From Rhodococcus rhodnii NBRC 100604 (lineage in GTDB: Bacteria; Actinomycetota; Actinomycetes; Mycobacteriales; Mycobacteriaceae): a stretch of 64,000 bases of DNA. The stretch lies in the NCBI RefSeq assembly GCF_001894925.1, contig NZ_BCXD01000007.1:60793-124792 (forward strand), written 5' to 3'. Shown here piece by piece: positions 16,510 through 24,622 of this stretch. Position 1 is the stretch's first letter. The number at the start of each line of letters is the position of its first letter. The notes beneath the pieces are model-generated. The model ran no database searches and was not told the DNA's origin. It saw only the letters and a list, made by a program, of their open reading frames with translations. Made by a program: the position numbers and the translations under genes.

Positions 16510-17928
16510 TCAGTCGATCCGGCCGCCCCCGACGTACACCTCGGCGATCGCCGGCTCGCGCATCACCGTCAGCACCGTGAACAGGAGCTGATCGCGCGCG
16601 AGTTCGGCGGCGTCGGAACGGATTCCGTAGTCGAGCGCATCCGAGAGCGGCTGCCAGCGACGGGGATCCACGACGAGGAAGTCGGCGTCCTTGCCGGCGT
16701 CGAAGTTGCCGAACCGCGCCTCCATGTCGAGGGCACGCGCGCCCGCGAGGGTTCCGCTGAAGAGCAGCTGCGCCGGATCGAGCGAGACGCCCGCGTCGCC
16801 CGGCTCGGAGATGTGGACCTTGTACGTGTCGCCGAGAACACGCGCGATCGACCACTCGTCGCCCGCGCCCACGTCGGTGCCGATCCCGACCGTGACGCCG
16901 GAGGCCGTCGTCCGCCGCCACGGCATCGTGCCCGAGCCGAGGAACAGCTGCGACGTCGGGCAGTGCGCAATCGAGGTGCCCGTCTCCGCCATCCGCTCGA
17001 GCTCGCCGTCGGTGCAGTGGACGGCGTGCGCGAGGATGCTGCGCCGCCCCAGCAGGCTCGATCCGCCGACCTGCGAGCCCGGAAGGAACCTGCCGTCGTA
17101 CGTGTCGAGGTACCGCTCGCACCCGTAGAGCGCCTTGGTGGCGTCGATCTCGCCGTCACCGGGACGGTCGTTCTCGCTGATGTGGCTGTGGAAGTAGACG
17201 CCGCGCTCGCGCACGTCGTCGTACAGCTCGCCGAGATTGCGGAAGGTCTCGGGCGTGACCGACAGCGAGAACCGCGGCACGACCGCCACCTGGATGCGGG
17301 CGGTCGCGGGATCGCCCGTGTCGACGGCGTGCCACGCGTCGATCTCGGCGCGTACCGCCTCGATCGCCTCGTCCTCACCCGTGATCAGCGGCGCCGCGGA
17401 CTCGGGCCCACGGGTCTGGATGCCGCGACCGCTCACGATCCGCAGCCCGCGCCTACGGGTCTCGGTGTACAGCGCGTCCTGCGCCGCGGGGAACGCCGAG
17501 CCGAAGACCATCGCCGCCGTCGTGCCCGCCGCGATGCGGCGATCGCAGAACGCACTCGCGACGAGTTGCGCGAAGCCCGGGTCCGCGAGCCGCGCCTCGG
17601 CAGGGAAGATCGCGCGGTCGAGCCATTCGAGCAGCTGACCGCCGCCGTAGGCGTCGACGGAGAAGGTCTGCGGGAAGTGCACGTGCGTGTCGACGAAGCC
17701 CGGCAGCAGGAAACCGGGCCGCACGTCGTGCACCGGGAGCGCGTCGTGCTCGGCCGGCAGGTCCGCGTACTCGCCGCACCACGCGATCGTCCCGTCCTCG
17801 CCGACGACGAGCGCGCCGTCGGGGATCGAGACGAGGGCGCTCGCGGCCTCGTCGAGCCGGGGACTGCCGGCGACGTGGAAGACGTGGCCACGGTGGACGC
17901 GGGCGCGGTCGGGTCGATGCTCCTTCAC
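16510..17928 (-). CDS. guaD: Guanine deaminase
   Basis: A 472-residue amidohydrolase that converts guanine to xanthine and ammonia. The zinc-site motif GFVDTHVHFPQ is the guanine deaminase signature; further on are FHSHISEND, AHAVHCTDGELERMAETG, HCPTSQLFLGSG and GIGTDVGAGDEWS. Length is normal for the family. GTG 17928 is the assumed start, but the N-terminal region before GHVFHVAG is loosely conserved and a later start is possible. Same strand as the oxo-purine deaminase, separated by about 50 bases. Confidence 0.92.
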   Translation of the reverse strand: MKEHRPDRARVHRGHVFHVAGSPRLDEAASALVSIPDGALVVGEDGTIAWCGEYADLPAEHDALPVHDVRPGFLLPGFVDTHVHFPQTFSVDAYGGGQLLEWLDRAIFPAEARLADPGFAQLVASAFCDRRIAAGTTAAMVFGSAFPAAQDALYTETRRRGLRIVSGRGIQTRGPESAAPLITGEDEAIEAVRAEIDAWHAVDTGDPATARIQVAVVPRFSLSVTPETFRNLGELYDDVRERGVYFHSHISENDRPGDGEIDATKALYGCERYLDTYDGRFLPGSQVGGSSLLGRRSILAHAVHCTDGELERMAETGTSIAHCPTSQLFLGSGTMPWRRTTASGVTVGIGTDVGAGDEWSIARVLGDTYKVHISEPGDAGVSLDPAQLLFSGTLAGARALDMEARFGNFDAGKDADFLVVDPRRWQPLSDALDYGIRSDAAELARDQLLFTVLTVMREPAIAEVYVGGGRID

Positions 17929-18045
17929 GCGGCGAGTGAACCACAGCCGCGGCCCGCCGCGCCCGGCCCGGCGCGCGACTCAGGGCGTTCTCAGCATGGC
18001 GCGCGATACTCGGACGAGGTCCGGCGAAAGAGAGGTGCGCGCGCG

Positions 18046-18972
18046 ATGGCGGAGGTGCTCACCCTCTCGCAGCGGTCGCTCCAGGCCCGCATCGTGGTGG
18101 TGACGGCACTCGTCGCCGCGCTCGCCGTCGTCGCGTCGGCCGCCGCCATCTACTTCGTCACCGAACGCTCGCTCGGCGAGCAGGCCGAGGATCGGCTGGG
18201 CCGGACCGCCGACGCCGTCATCGGCACCGCGGTGTCCGGCGGGCCGCCCTGGGTGTTCTCCCCCGCCGTCTCCTCGCGCGTCGCCGTCGTCACGTCGTCG
18301 GGGCAACTCGTCGCCGCCGCGGGTGCGTGGGGCGCACCCTTCGACGACCCCACCGCCGTCACCGGGTGGGTGAACTCGGCCGATCTCGCCGAGGGCGACA
18401 CCGCCACGACGACCGTCGACGGCTACCTGATGCTCGCGAAGGCCGCGCCGTCCGGTGAGATCGTCCTCGCGGCGGAGGCCACCGCCAGGACCGCGAGCCT
18501 GCTCCGCAAGCTCCTCGTCGGGCTCACGATCCTCGGCGGGATCGTGACGGCGTTCGCGATCCTCGCAGGCTCCGCCGTCGCCCGCACCGGGCTGCGCCCC
18601 ATCCGCCGGCTCACGGGCGCGATGCGCCGCGTCGCCGTCACCGACGTCCTCGCCCCGATCCCTGCCGTCGGCCACGACGAGATCGCGCGCCTCACCGAGC
18701 GCTACAACGAGATGCTCGCGGCACTCGGCCAGTCGCGCGAACGCCAGCGCGCGCTCGTCTCCGACGCGGGGGCGCAACTGCTCACTCCGCTCACGGCGCT
18801 GCGCACGAACCTCGAACTCCTCGTCTCGACGAGCGACCCCGACGGCCCCGAACTGGGCGACGCCGAACGCGACTCGCTCGCCGCCGACGTCGTGGGCCAG
18901 ATCGACCACGTCTCGCATCTCGTCACCGAACTCGTCGACCGCGCCCGGCTCGACGAGACCGCCACCCGCTGA
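18046..18972 (+). CDS. Degenerate, truncated sensor histidine kinase (MprB-like, no phospho-acceptor, no ATPase domain)
   Basis: A 308-residue membrane sensor with two N-terminal membrane segments (about residues 15-37 and 155-178), an extracytoplasmic domain between them, a HAMP linker (about 180-230) and a dimerisation helix. The H-box that in MprB-type kinases reads DASHELRTPL is here DAGAQLLTPL (residues 240-249): the phospho-accepting His is Ala243 and Glu is Gln244. The protein stops at residue 308, right after the second dimerisation helix, so the HATPase domain is absent. No response regulator is adjacent. It may be a pseudokinase that modulates another kinase, or a decayed gene. Confidence 0.82.
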   Translation: MAEVLTLSQRSLQARIVVVTALVAALAVVASAAAIYFVTERSLGEQAEDRLGRTADAVIGTAVSGGPPWVFSPAVSSRVAVVTSSGQLVAAAGAWGAPFDDPTAVTGWVNSADLAEGDTATTTVDGYLMLAKAAPSGEIVLAAEATARTASLLRKLLVGLTILGGIVTAFAILAGSAVARTGLRPIRRLTGAMRRVAVTDVLAPIPAVGHDEIARLTERYNEMLAALGQSRERQRALVSDAGAQLLTPLTALRTNLELLVSTSDPDGPELGDAERDSLAADVVGQIDHVSHLVTELVDRARLDETATR

Positions 18973-18979
18973 GGGCGAT

Positions 18980-20392
18980 TCAGTCGGCGATCGGCTCGCC
19001 CATCGTGGGATCGGCCGTCCGGGAGTGGCGTCGTCCGACGATCACACCGAGCACGACGATGACGGCGGCCGACGCCACCGAGAATCCGATCGCCTGCTGC
19101 TGCGCGGGATCGAACGCCATGAGCACGAGCACCGCGACGATGAACACGATGACGACGATCGTCAGGCCCGGGAACAGCCACATCCGCACCGGCGGCCTGC
19201 CGCCCTCGTCGCGCATCCTGCGGCCGAGCCGCAACTGGCTCGCCGCGATCGCGAGATACACGAACAGCGCGACGGCGCCCGACGTCGAGAGCAGCCACGT
19301 GAAGATCCGGTCGGGCAGAACGTAGTTGCCGATCACCGCGGCGAATCCGACGACCATCGACGCCGACACCGCGACCCACGGCACACCGCGTCGGCTCAGC
19401 CTCCGGACGGCCTGCGGTGCGTCGCGACGCACACCGAGCGAGAACAGCATCCGCGACGCCGTGTAGAGCGCGGAGTTCAGGCACGACGCGACGGCCGTGA
19501 GGATCACGACGTCCATGATTCGCGCGGAGTACGGGATGCCGATGGCATCGAGGACGCTCTGGTACGAGCCGTCCTCGAGGCGGTTGTACGGCATGAGCGC
19601 GACGACGACGAAGATCGAACCCAGGTAGAACAGCGAGATCCGCCAGATCACCGAGTTCACGGCGCGCGTGATGCCCTTCGCCGGGTCGGGCGACTCGGCG
19701 GCGGCGATCGTCACGATCTCGGTTCCCATGAACGAGAACATCGTCGTCAGCAGTACCGCGACGACCGCGCCGTAGCCGTTGGGCAGGAAGCCGTCGGGTT
19801 CCCACAGGTGGGTGATGCCGCTGACCTCCGAGCCGGGGAAGACACCGAGGATCGCGGCGGCACCGATCCCGACGAACGCCACGATCGCGACGACCTTGAC
19901 GAGCGCGAACCAGAACTCGAACTCGCCGTAGTTGCCGACGCTCACCAGGTTGGTGATCGTGAGCAGCAGCGTCACGGCGAGCGCCCAGAACCACTGCTCG
20001 CCGCCGACGAGATCGCCGAGGATCTTCGCGGCGGCGGTCGCCTCGACCGGGATCACGAGCACCCAGAACCACCAGTACAGCCATCCGACGGAGAAGCCCG
20101 CCCAGTGCCCCAGGGCGCGATCGGAGTACACCGAGAACGATCCCGTGTCGGGGTTCGCCGTCGCCATCTCACCGAGCATGCGCATGACGAGGACCACGAG
20201 CGTCCCCGCGAGTGCGTACGAGAGGAGGACCGCGGGCCCCGCCTGCTCGATCGCCGTCGCGGAACCGACGAACAGACCCGCACCGATCACACCTGCGATC
20301 GAGATCATCGTGATGTGCCGGGGTTTGAGCGACGTACCCAGCCCGTGGGGCTGTGCGGAGGGCGTCTCGTCCCGCCGTGCCAGCGATGTCAT
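18980..20392 (-). CDS. Amino acid permease (APC superfamily, GabP-like)
   Basis: A 470-residue transporter with 12 hydrophobic segments. The start LKPRHITMISIAGVIGAGLF and the GAGLFVGS unwound-helix motif are typical of the APC family AAT branch (GabP, AnsP, CycA, LysP). Strong ribosome site (GGGAGGAGA) before ATG 20392. The substrate is an amino acid or gamma-aminobutyrate; the sequence does not decide which. Its stop lies 7 bases from the convergent kinase stop. Confidence 0.9.
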   Translation of the reverse strand: MTSLARRDETPSAQPHGLGTSLKPRHITMISIAGVIGAGLFVGSATAIEQAGPAVLLSYALAGTLVVLVMRMLGEMATANPDTGSFSVYSDRALGHWAGFSVGWLYWWFWVLVIPVEATAAAKILGDLVGGEQWFWALAVTLLLTITNLVSVGNYGEFEFWFALVKVVAIVAFVGIGAAAILGVFPGSEVSGITHLWEPDGFLPNGYGAVVAVLLTTMFSFMGTEIVTIAAAESPDPAKGITRAVNSVIWRISLFYLGSIFVVVALMPYNRLEDGSYQSVLDAIGIPYSARIMDVVILTAVASCLNSALYTASRMLFSLGVRRDAPQAVRRLSRRGVPWVAVSASMVVGFAAVIGNYVLPDRIFTWLLSTSGAVALFVYLAIAASQLRLGRRMRDEGGRPPVRMWLFPGLTIVVIVFIVAVLVLMAFDPAQQQAIGFSVASAAVIVVLGVIVGRRHSRTADPTMGEPIAD

Positions 20393-20511
20393 GGCAATCT
20401 CCTCCCGGGGTCGTTCTCGACCCTCCGGACCCGCGAAGACTAGCCCCGTGTTCGCGCGAAATCCCCTGGTGGAGTCCGGTTCACGGCCTTTGCCGGGAAA
20501 CCGTTCCGAAT

Positions 20512-20531
20512 CGGGTCCGTCCCGGGACCCG
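20512..20531. promoter_or_regulatory. Hairpin or operator between permease and LigD-type polymerase genes
   Basis: CGGGTCC (20512-20518) and GGACCCG (20525-20531) form a perfect 7-base inverted repeat with a 6-base centre, in the 193-base divergent promoter region. It is 55 bases before the polymerase gene. Confidence 0.35.
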
Positions 20532-20586
20532 CTGGACTCGGACGAAACCCCGAACGCGGTGAGCCGCCGCGATTACGGTGTGGGTC

Positions 20587-21552
20587 ATGCCGGGGAAGAA
20601 GACGACTCCCGCGGTCGAGTTCGACGTCGACGGCCGCACCGTGCGCGTCTCCAATCCGGGACGCGTCTACTTCCCCGCGCTCGGCGCGACGAAGCTCGAC
20701 CTCGTGCACTACTACCTCTCGGTCGGCGACGGCATCGTGCGCGCCCTCTACGAGCGGCCCTGCATGACGCACCGCTTCCCCGACGGCCTCGCGGGAGAGA
20801 AGGTGCACCAGAAGCGGCTCCCGCGCGGCGCACCCGACTGGGTGCAGACGGTGCGCGTGACGTTCCCCCGCTACGGCCGCACCGCCGACGAGCTGTGCGT
20901 CACGCACCTCGCGGACGTGGCGTGGTCGGTGCAGATGTCCGCGGTCGAGTTCCATCCGTGGAACTCACGGCGGGCGGACGTCGAGTCGCCCGACGAATGG
21001 CGCATCGACCTCGATCCGGGCGAGCAGTGCCCGTTCTCGACCGTCGCGCGGGTCGCGGGAGTCGTCCACGACGTGCTCGGCGATCTCGGTGCGGTCGGCT
21101 GGCCCAAGACCTCGGGCGGCAAGGGGCTGCACGTCTACGTACGCATCCTGCCGCACTGGGGATTCCACGACGTCCGCCGCGCCGCGCTCGCATTCGCGCG
21201 GGAAGTCGAGCGCCGCACACCCGCCGACGTCACGACGACGTGGTGGCGCAAGGACCGCGATCCCGCGAAGGTCTTCGTCGACTACAACCAGAATGCACGC
21301 GACCACACGATCGCGAGCGCCTACTCGGTGCGCGGCGTTCCCGACGCCCGTGTCTCGACGCCCGTCCGGTGGGACGAGATCGGCGACCTCGATCCGCACG
21401 ACTTCACGATCCGCACCGTCCCCGGCCGGTTCGCCGAACTCGGCGACCTGCATTCCGGCATCGACGAGTCGGTCTTCTCGATCGAGCAGCTCCTCGAATG
21501 GGCCGAGCGCGACGAGGCGGGCGGCGCACAGCCGCCGCCCGACCCCGAGTGA
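20587..21552 (+). CDS. LigD-type DNA polymerase/primase domain protein (stand-alone)
   Basis: A 321-residue archaeo-eukaryotic primase superfamily protein equivalent to the polymerase domain of LigD. Catalytic aspartates are in RIDLDPGEQCPF (Asp141, Asp143), followed by TSGGKGLHVYV (176-185) and the late DYNQNARDHTIASAYSVR motif. It adds nucleotides, preferring ribonucleotides, during non-homologous end joining. No ligase or nuclease domain and no Ku gene is adjacent, so it is a stand-alone PolDom as in many mycolic-acid bacteria. I chose ATG 20587; a GTG three codons upstream is possible. Confidence 0.9.
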   Translation: MPGKKTTPAVEFDVDGRTVRVSNPGRVYFPALGATKLDLVHYYLSVGDGIVRALYERPCMTHRFPDGLAGEKVHQKRLPRGAPDWVQTVRVTFPRYGRTADELCVTHLADVAWSVQMSAVEFHPWNSRRADVESPDEWRIDLDPGEQCPFSTVARVAGVVHDVLGDLGAVGWPKTSGGKGLHVYVRILPHWGFHDVRRAALAFAREVERRTPADVTTTWWRKDRDPAKVFVDYNQNARDHTIASAYSVRGVPDARVSTPVRWDEIGDLDPHDFTIRTVPGRFAELGDLHSGIDESVFSIEQLLEWAERDEAGGAQPPPDPE

Positions 21553-21570
21553 CGGACCGCGAGGCCCCCG

Positions 21571-22296
21571 TCACCACCCCCGGCGCCGCGGCGCCGAGCC
21601 CACGGGCGTGCCGGGCCGCGCGTCGTCTCGCGAGCGGTAGACGATGTACGGGCGGAACAGGTATGCGATCGGAGCGCTGAAGACGTGGACGAGGCGCGTG
21701 AACGGCCAGAGCGCGAACAACACCATCGCGATGGTCACGTGGAGCTGATACGAGAACGCCGACTCCGCCATGAGATCGCCGCGCGGCTGCAGGATCCAGA
21801 TCGACCGGAACCACGGCGCGACGGTCTCGCGGTAGTTGCCCTGGCTACCGTCGACACCCAGGAAGGTCACCGCGAGACCCGCGACGATCGCCGCGATGAG
21901 CACCAGATACATGATCTTGTCGTTGACCGTCGTCGCGGAGAAGACGGGGCCGCTCGTGCGCCGGCGGTAGACGAGCAACGCCGCGCCGACGAGCGTCGCG
22001 ACGCCGGCGATCGCCCCGAGTACCGCAGCCTGCAGGTGATAGGCGTGCTCGGAGATCCCCACGGCGTCCGTCCACGACTGCGGGATCACGAGACCGATGA
22101 CGTGGCCGACGATCACGACGAGAATGCCGAAATGGAACAGCGGACTCGCGACGCGCAACAACCGCTTCTCGTACAGCTCCGAACTCCGTGTCGTCCAGCC
22201 GAACTTGTCGTAGCGGTAGCGCCACCACGTCCCGACGACGACGATCGCGAGCACGACGTACGGGACGACGTCCCAGTAGATGGCAGCGGCCTCCAT
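21571..22296 (-). CDS. narI: Respiratory nitrate reductase gamma subunit
   Basis: A 241-residue membrane cytochrome b with five hydrophobic segments (for example YVVLAIVVVGTWW, PLFHFGILVVIVGHVIGLV, AFSYQLHVTIAMVLFALWPF). The histidines in FHFG, GHVIG, and QLHV are the expected haem ligands. It anchors NarGH to the membrane and oxidises menaquinol. Its ATG overlaps the narJ stop by one base (TGATG). Slightly longer C-terminus than E. coli NarI, rich in Arg. Last gene of the operon, convergent with the polymerase gene. Confidence 0.95.
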   Translation of the reverse strand: MEAAAIYWDVVPYVVLAIVVVGTWWRYRYDKFGWTTRSSELYEKRLLRVASPLFHFGILVVIVGHVIGLVIPQSWTDAVGISEHAYHLQAAVLGAIAGVATLVGAALLVYRRRTSGPVFSATTVNDKIMYLVLIAAIVAGLAVTFLGVDGSQGNYRETVAPWFRSIWILQPRGDLMAESAFSYQLHVTIAMVLFALWPFTRLVHVFSAPIAYLFRPYIVYRSRDDARPGTPVGSAPRRRGW

Positions 22297-22961
22297 CAGG
22301 CACCTCTCTCGTGGACGGCCGCCGGCGCGCGGCGCGGCGGAATCGTCGGGTTGAACGGGCCGACACCGGTACCGACCGCCTCGACGGGTGGCCCCTCTGC
22401 CGCGAGCCTGCGCGCCCGCGTCGTCTGCTGATCGGTGACCGGACCGAGCGTGCCGCACACCGCGTCCAGCGCGCCTCGGTACGGGGACCCGGATTCGGCG
22501 AGCGAGCTTCGCAGCATCTCGAGGGCGACGCGATACTCCTCGAGCAGCGCACGACCTGCAGCGGGATCGACCGTCGACGCGAAATCGAGAACGACCGCGA
22601 GATGGTCCGGCGACTCGGACGCCGGTGGAACGGAACCACTCTCGCGGTACCGGGTGGCGATCGCGAGCATCTCGCCGCCGCGGCTGCGCGTGTCGCCGGC
22701 GGTCCAGTAGGTGAGGTAGAGCGTCGCGCGACGCCGCAGATCGAACGTCTCCACGTACTCGCGTTCGCGTTGCGCACCGTCACCGCTCCCCAGGTGCGCG
22801 CGCAGCGGCGCGAGTGCGCGGGCGGCCGCCACCGACAGATGCGGCCACAGCGCGTCGACCCGTGCGAGCCGCGCATCCAGATCGCCGCCCGGGTAGTCGA
22901 GCAGCAGCGAACACACCGCCCACTCCGCGCGATCGTCGTGGCGGGGACGGCGCAGCCGCAT
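22296..22961 (-). CDS. narJ: Nitrate reductase molybdenum cofactor assembly chaperone
   Basis: A 221-residue helical chaperone of the NarJ/TorD family that binds apo-NarG and guides molybdenum cofactor insertion and membrane docking. The N-terminal CSLLLDYPGGDLDARL and the EREYVETFDLRRRATLYLTYW segment are conserved in NarJ proteins. It is not part of the final enzyme. Both ends overlap the neighbouring genes by one base (TGATG). The last 50 residues are Pro/Arg-rich and probably disordered. Confidence 0.93.
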   Translation of the reverse strand: MRLRRPRHDDRAEWAVCSLLLDYPGGDLDARLARVDALWPHLSVAAARALAPLRAHLGSGDGAQREREYVETFDLRRRATLYLTYWTAGDTRSRGGEMLAIATRYRESGSVPPASESPDHLAVVLDFASTVDPAAGRALLEEYRVALEMLRSSLAESGSPYRGALDAVCGTLGPVTDQQTTRARRLAAEGPPVEAVGTGVGPFNPTIPPRRAPAAVHERGA

Positions 22962-24622
22962 CAGCGTTCTCCTTCTTCGGATGCCGGGAACATGCCGTCC
23001 GGCTTCCCTTTCCCGTCCCAGTTGAGGAGATTCACCCGAGACGGCCGGCTCGCGTTCGCGGACTGCGCTTCCGTGCTCTGCCGTTCCTGCAGCGCGTGGA
23101 ACGTCTCGACGGCCACGGGCACCGGGGCGCCGCTCGCCTCACCGAGCGGACCCGACTCGTAGAGCCCGGGACCACCCTCGAAGTCCAGCGGACAGTCGGT
23201 GACGGTCTCCTCGAGCCGGTGCCCCTCCGTCGCATAGGCGGTGGGAATGACGTACCGCTCGTCGTACTTCGCGAGTGCCAGCAGCCGGTACATCTCGTAG
23301 ATGTCGACCTCCGACATCCCCACCGACGCCGGAATCTCCTCCTGCGTCTCACGTCCCAGATTGATGTCGCGCATGTACGAGCGCATCGCCGCGAGCTTAC
23401 GCAGAACGTCGTCGATCACCGAGACGTCGCCCGCGGTGAACAGGCCCGCCAGATACTCACGCGGAATCCGCAGGGCCTCGAGCGCACCGAACAGATTTCC
23501 GAGATCCTCGCCGTCACCACCGTCGCGCGCCACAGCGTCGACGACCGGCGACAGCGGCGGGACGTACCAGACCATCGGCATCGTCCGGAACTCCGGATGC
23601 AACGGCAGTGCGACCCGGTACCGCTTGATGAGCGCGTGCACCGGCGATCTGCGCGCCGCGTCGAGCCACTCGTCGGAGATTCCCTGCTGCCGGGCGTTCT
23701 CGATCACCGCCGGATCGGACGGATCGAGCAGTGCCCCCAGCTGCGCCTCGTACAGGTCCTGTTCGTTCTCCGTTGCCGCCGCCTCCGTGACCTTGTCGAC
23801 GTCGTACAGCATCAGGCCGATGTAGCGCAGCCGGCCCACGCACGTTTCCGAGCACACGGTGGGCAGCCCCACCTCGACGCGCGGATAGCAGAAGGTGCAC
23901 TTCTCGGCCTTGCCGGTCCGATGGTTGAAATACACCTTCTTGTACGGGCATCCGGACACACACATCCGCCAGCCGCGGCACTTGTCCTGATCCACCAGGA
24001 CGATCCCGTCCTCGGCACGCTTGTACATCGCACCCGAGGGACACGACGCGACACACGACGGATTGAGGCAGTGCTCGCAGATCCGCGGCAGATAGAACAT
24101 GAACGCCTGCTCGAGCTCGAGCTTGACGGTCTCGGCGACCTTCTGCAGCACGGGATCTCCCGCGACGATCTCGGGTGATCCGGCGAGATCGTCGTCCCAG
24201 TTCGCCGACCACTCGACCTTCATCGGCTCACCGGAGATCAGGCTTCGCGGCGCAGCGACCGGGAACTGGTCGCCCGCAGGAGCATTCGTGAGGTTCTCGT
24301 AGTCGTACGTCCACGGCTCGTAGTAGTCCTGGATCGACGGCATCCGCGGACTCGCGAAGATCTTGAACAGTTTGGAGAATCGGCCGCCGTCGCGCAGCCG
24401 CAGGCGGCCCTTGCCGTCGCGTACCCACCCCCCGCGCCAGCGCTCCTGATCCTCGTAGGTACGCGGGTACCCCTGCCCCGGCCGAGTCTCGACGTTGTTG
24501 AACCACACGTACTCGGTGCCCGAGCGATTCGTCCACGCCTGCTTGCACGTGACCGAGCAGGTATGACACCCGATGCACTTGTCGAGATTCATCACCATCG
24601 CGAGCTGTGCCATGACGCGCAT
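22961..24622 (-). CDS. narH: Respiratory nitrate reductase beta subunit
   Basis: A 553-residue iron-sulfur subunit that passes electrons from NarI to NarG. Four cysteine clusters are visible: CIGCHTCSVTCK near the N-terminus, CEHCLNPSCVASCP, CRGWRMCVSGCPYKK and CTFC with PTVCSETC. The Trp in CRGWRMC is the residue that makes one cluster a [3Fe-4S] centre in NarH. The start at 24622 is supported by AGGAGGTGA just upstream, inside the end of narG; the ATG nine bases later is a weaker choice. Overlaps narG and narJ by one base each. Confidence 0.95.
   Translation of the reverse strand: MRVMAQLAMVMNLDKCIGCHTCSVTCKQAWTNRSGTEYVWFNNVETRPGQGYPRTYEDQERWRGGWVRDGKGRLRLRDGGRFSKLFKIFASPRMPSIQDYYEPWTYDYENLTNAPAGDQFPVAAPRSLISGEPMKVEWSANWDDDLAGSPEIVAGDPVLQKVAETVKLELEQAFMFYLPRICEHCLNPSCVASCPSGAMYKRAEDGIVLVDQDKCRGWRMCVSGCPYKKVYFNHRTGKAEKCTFCYPRVEVGLPTVCSETCVGRLRYIGLMLYDVDKVTEAAATENEQDLYEAQLGALLDPSDPAVIENARQQGISDEWLDAARRSPVHALIKRYRVALPLHPEFRTMPMVWYVPPLSPVVDAVARDGGDGEDLGNLFGALEALRIPREYLAGLFTAGDVSVIDDVLRKLAAMRSYMRDINLGRETQEEIPASVGMSEVDIYEMYRLLALAKYDERYVIPTAYATEGHRLEETVTDCPLDFEGGPGLYESGPLGEASGAPVPVAVETFHALQERQSTEAQSANASRPSRVNLLNWDGKGKPDGMFPASEEGER

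Noticed and set aside
21586..21605. Palindrome GGCGCCGCGGCGCC as terminator of narI
   Set aside because: Lies inside the narI coding sequence and reflects Ala/Gly-rich codons.
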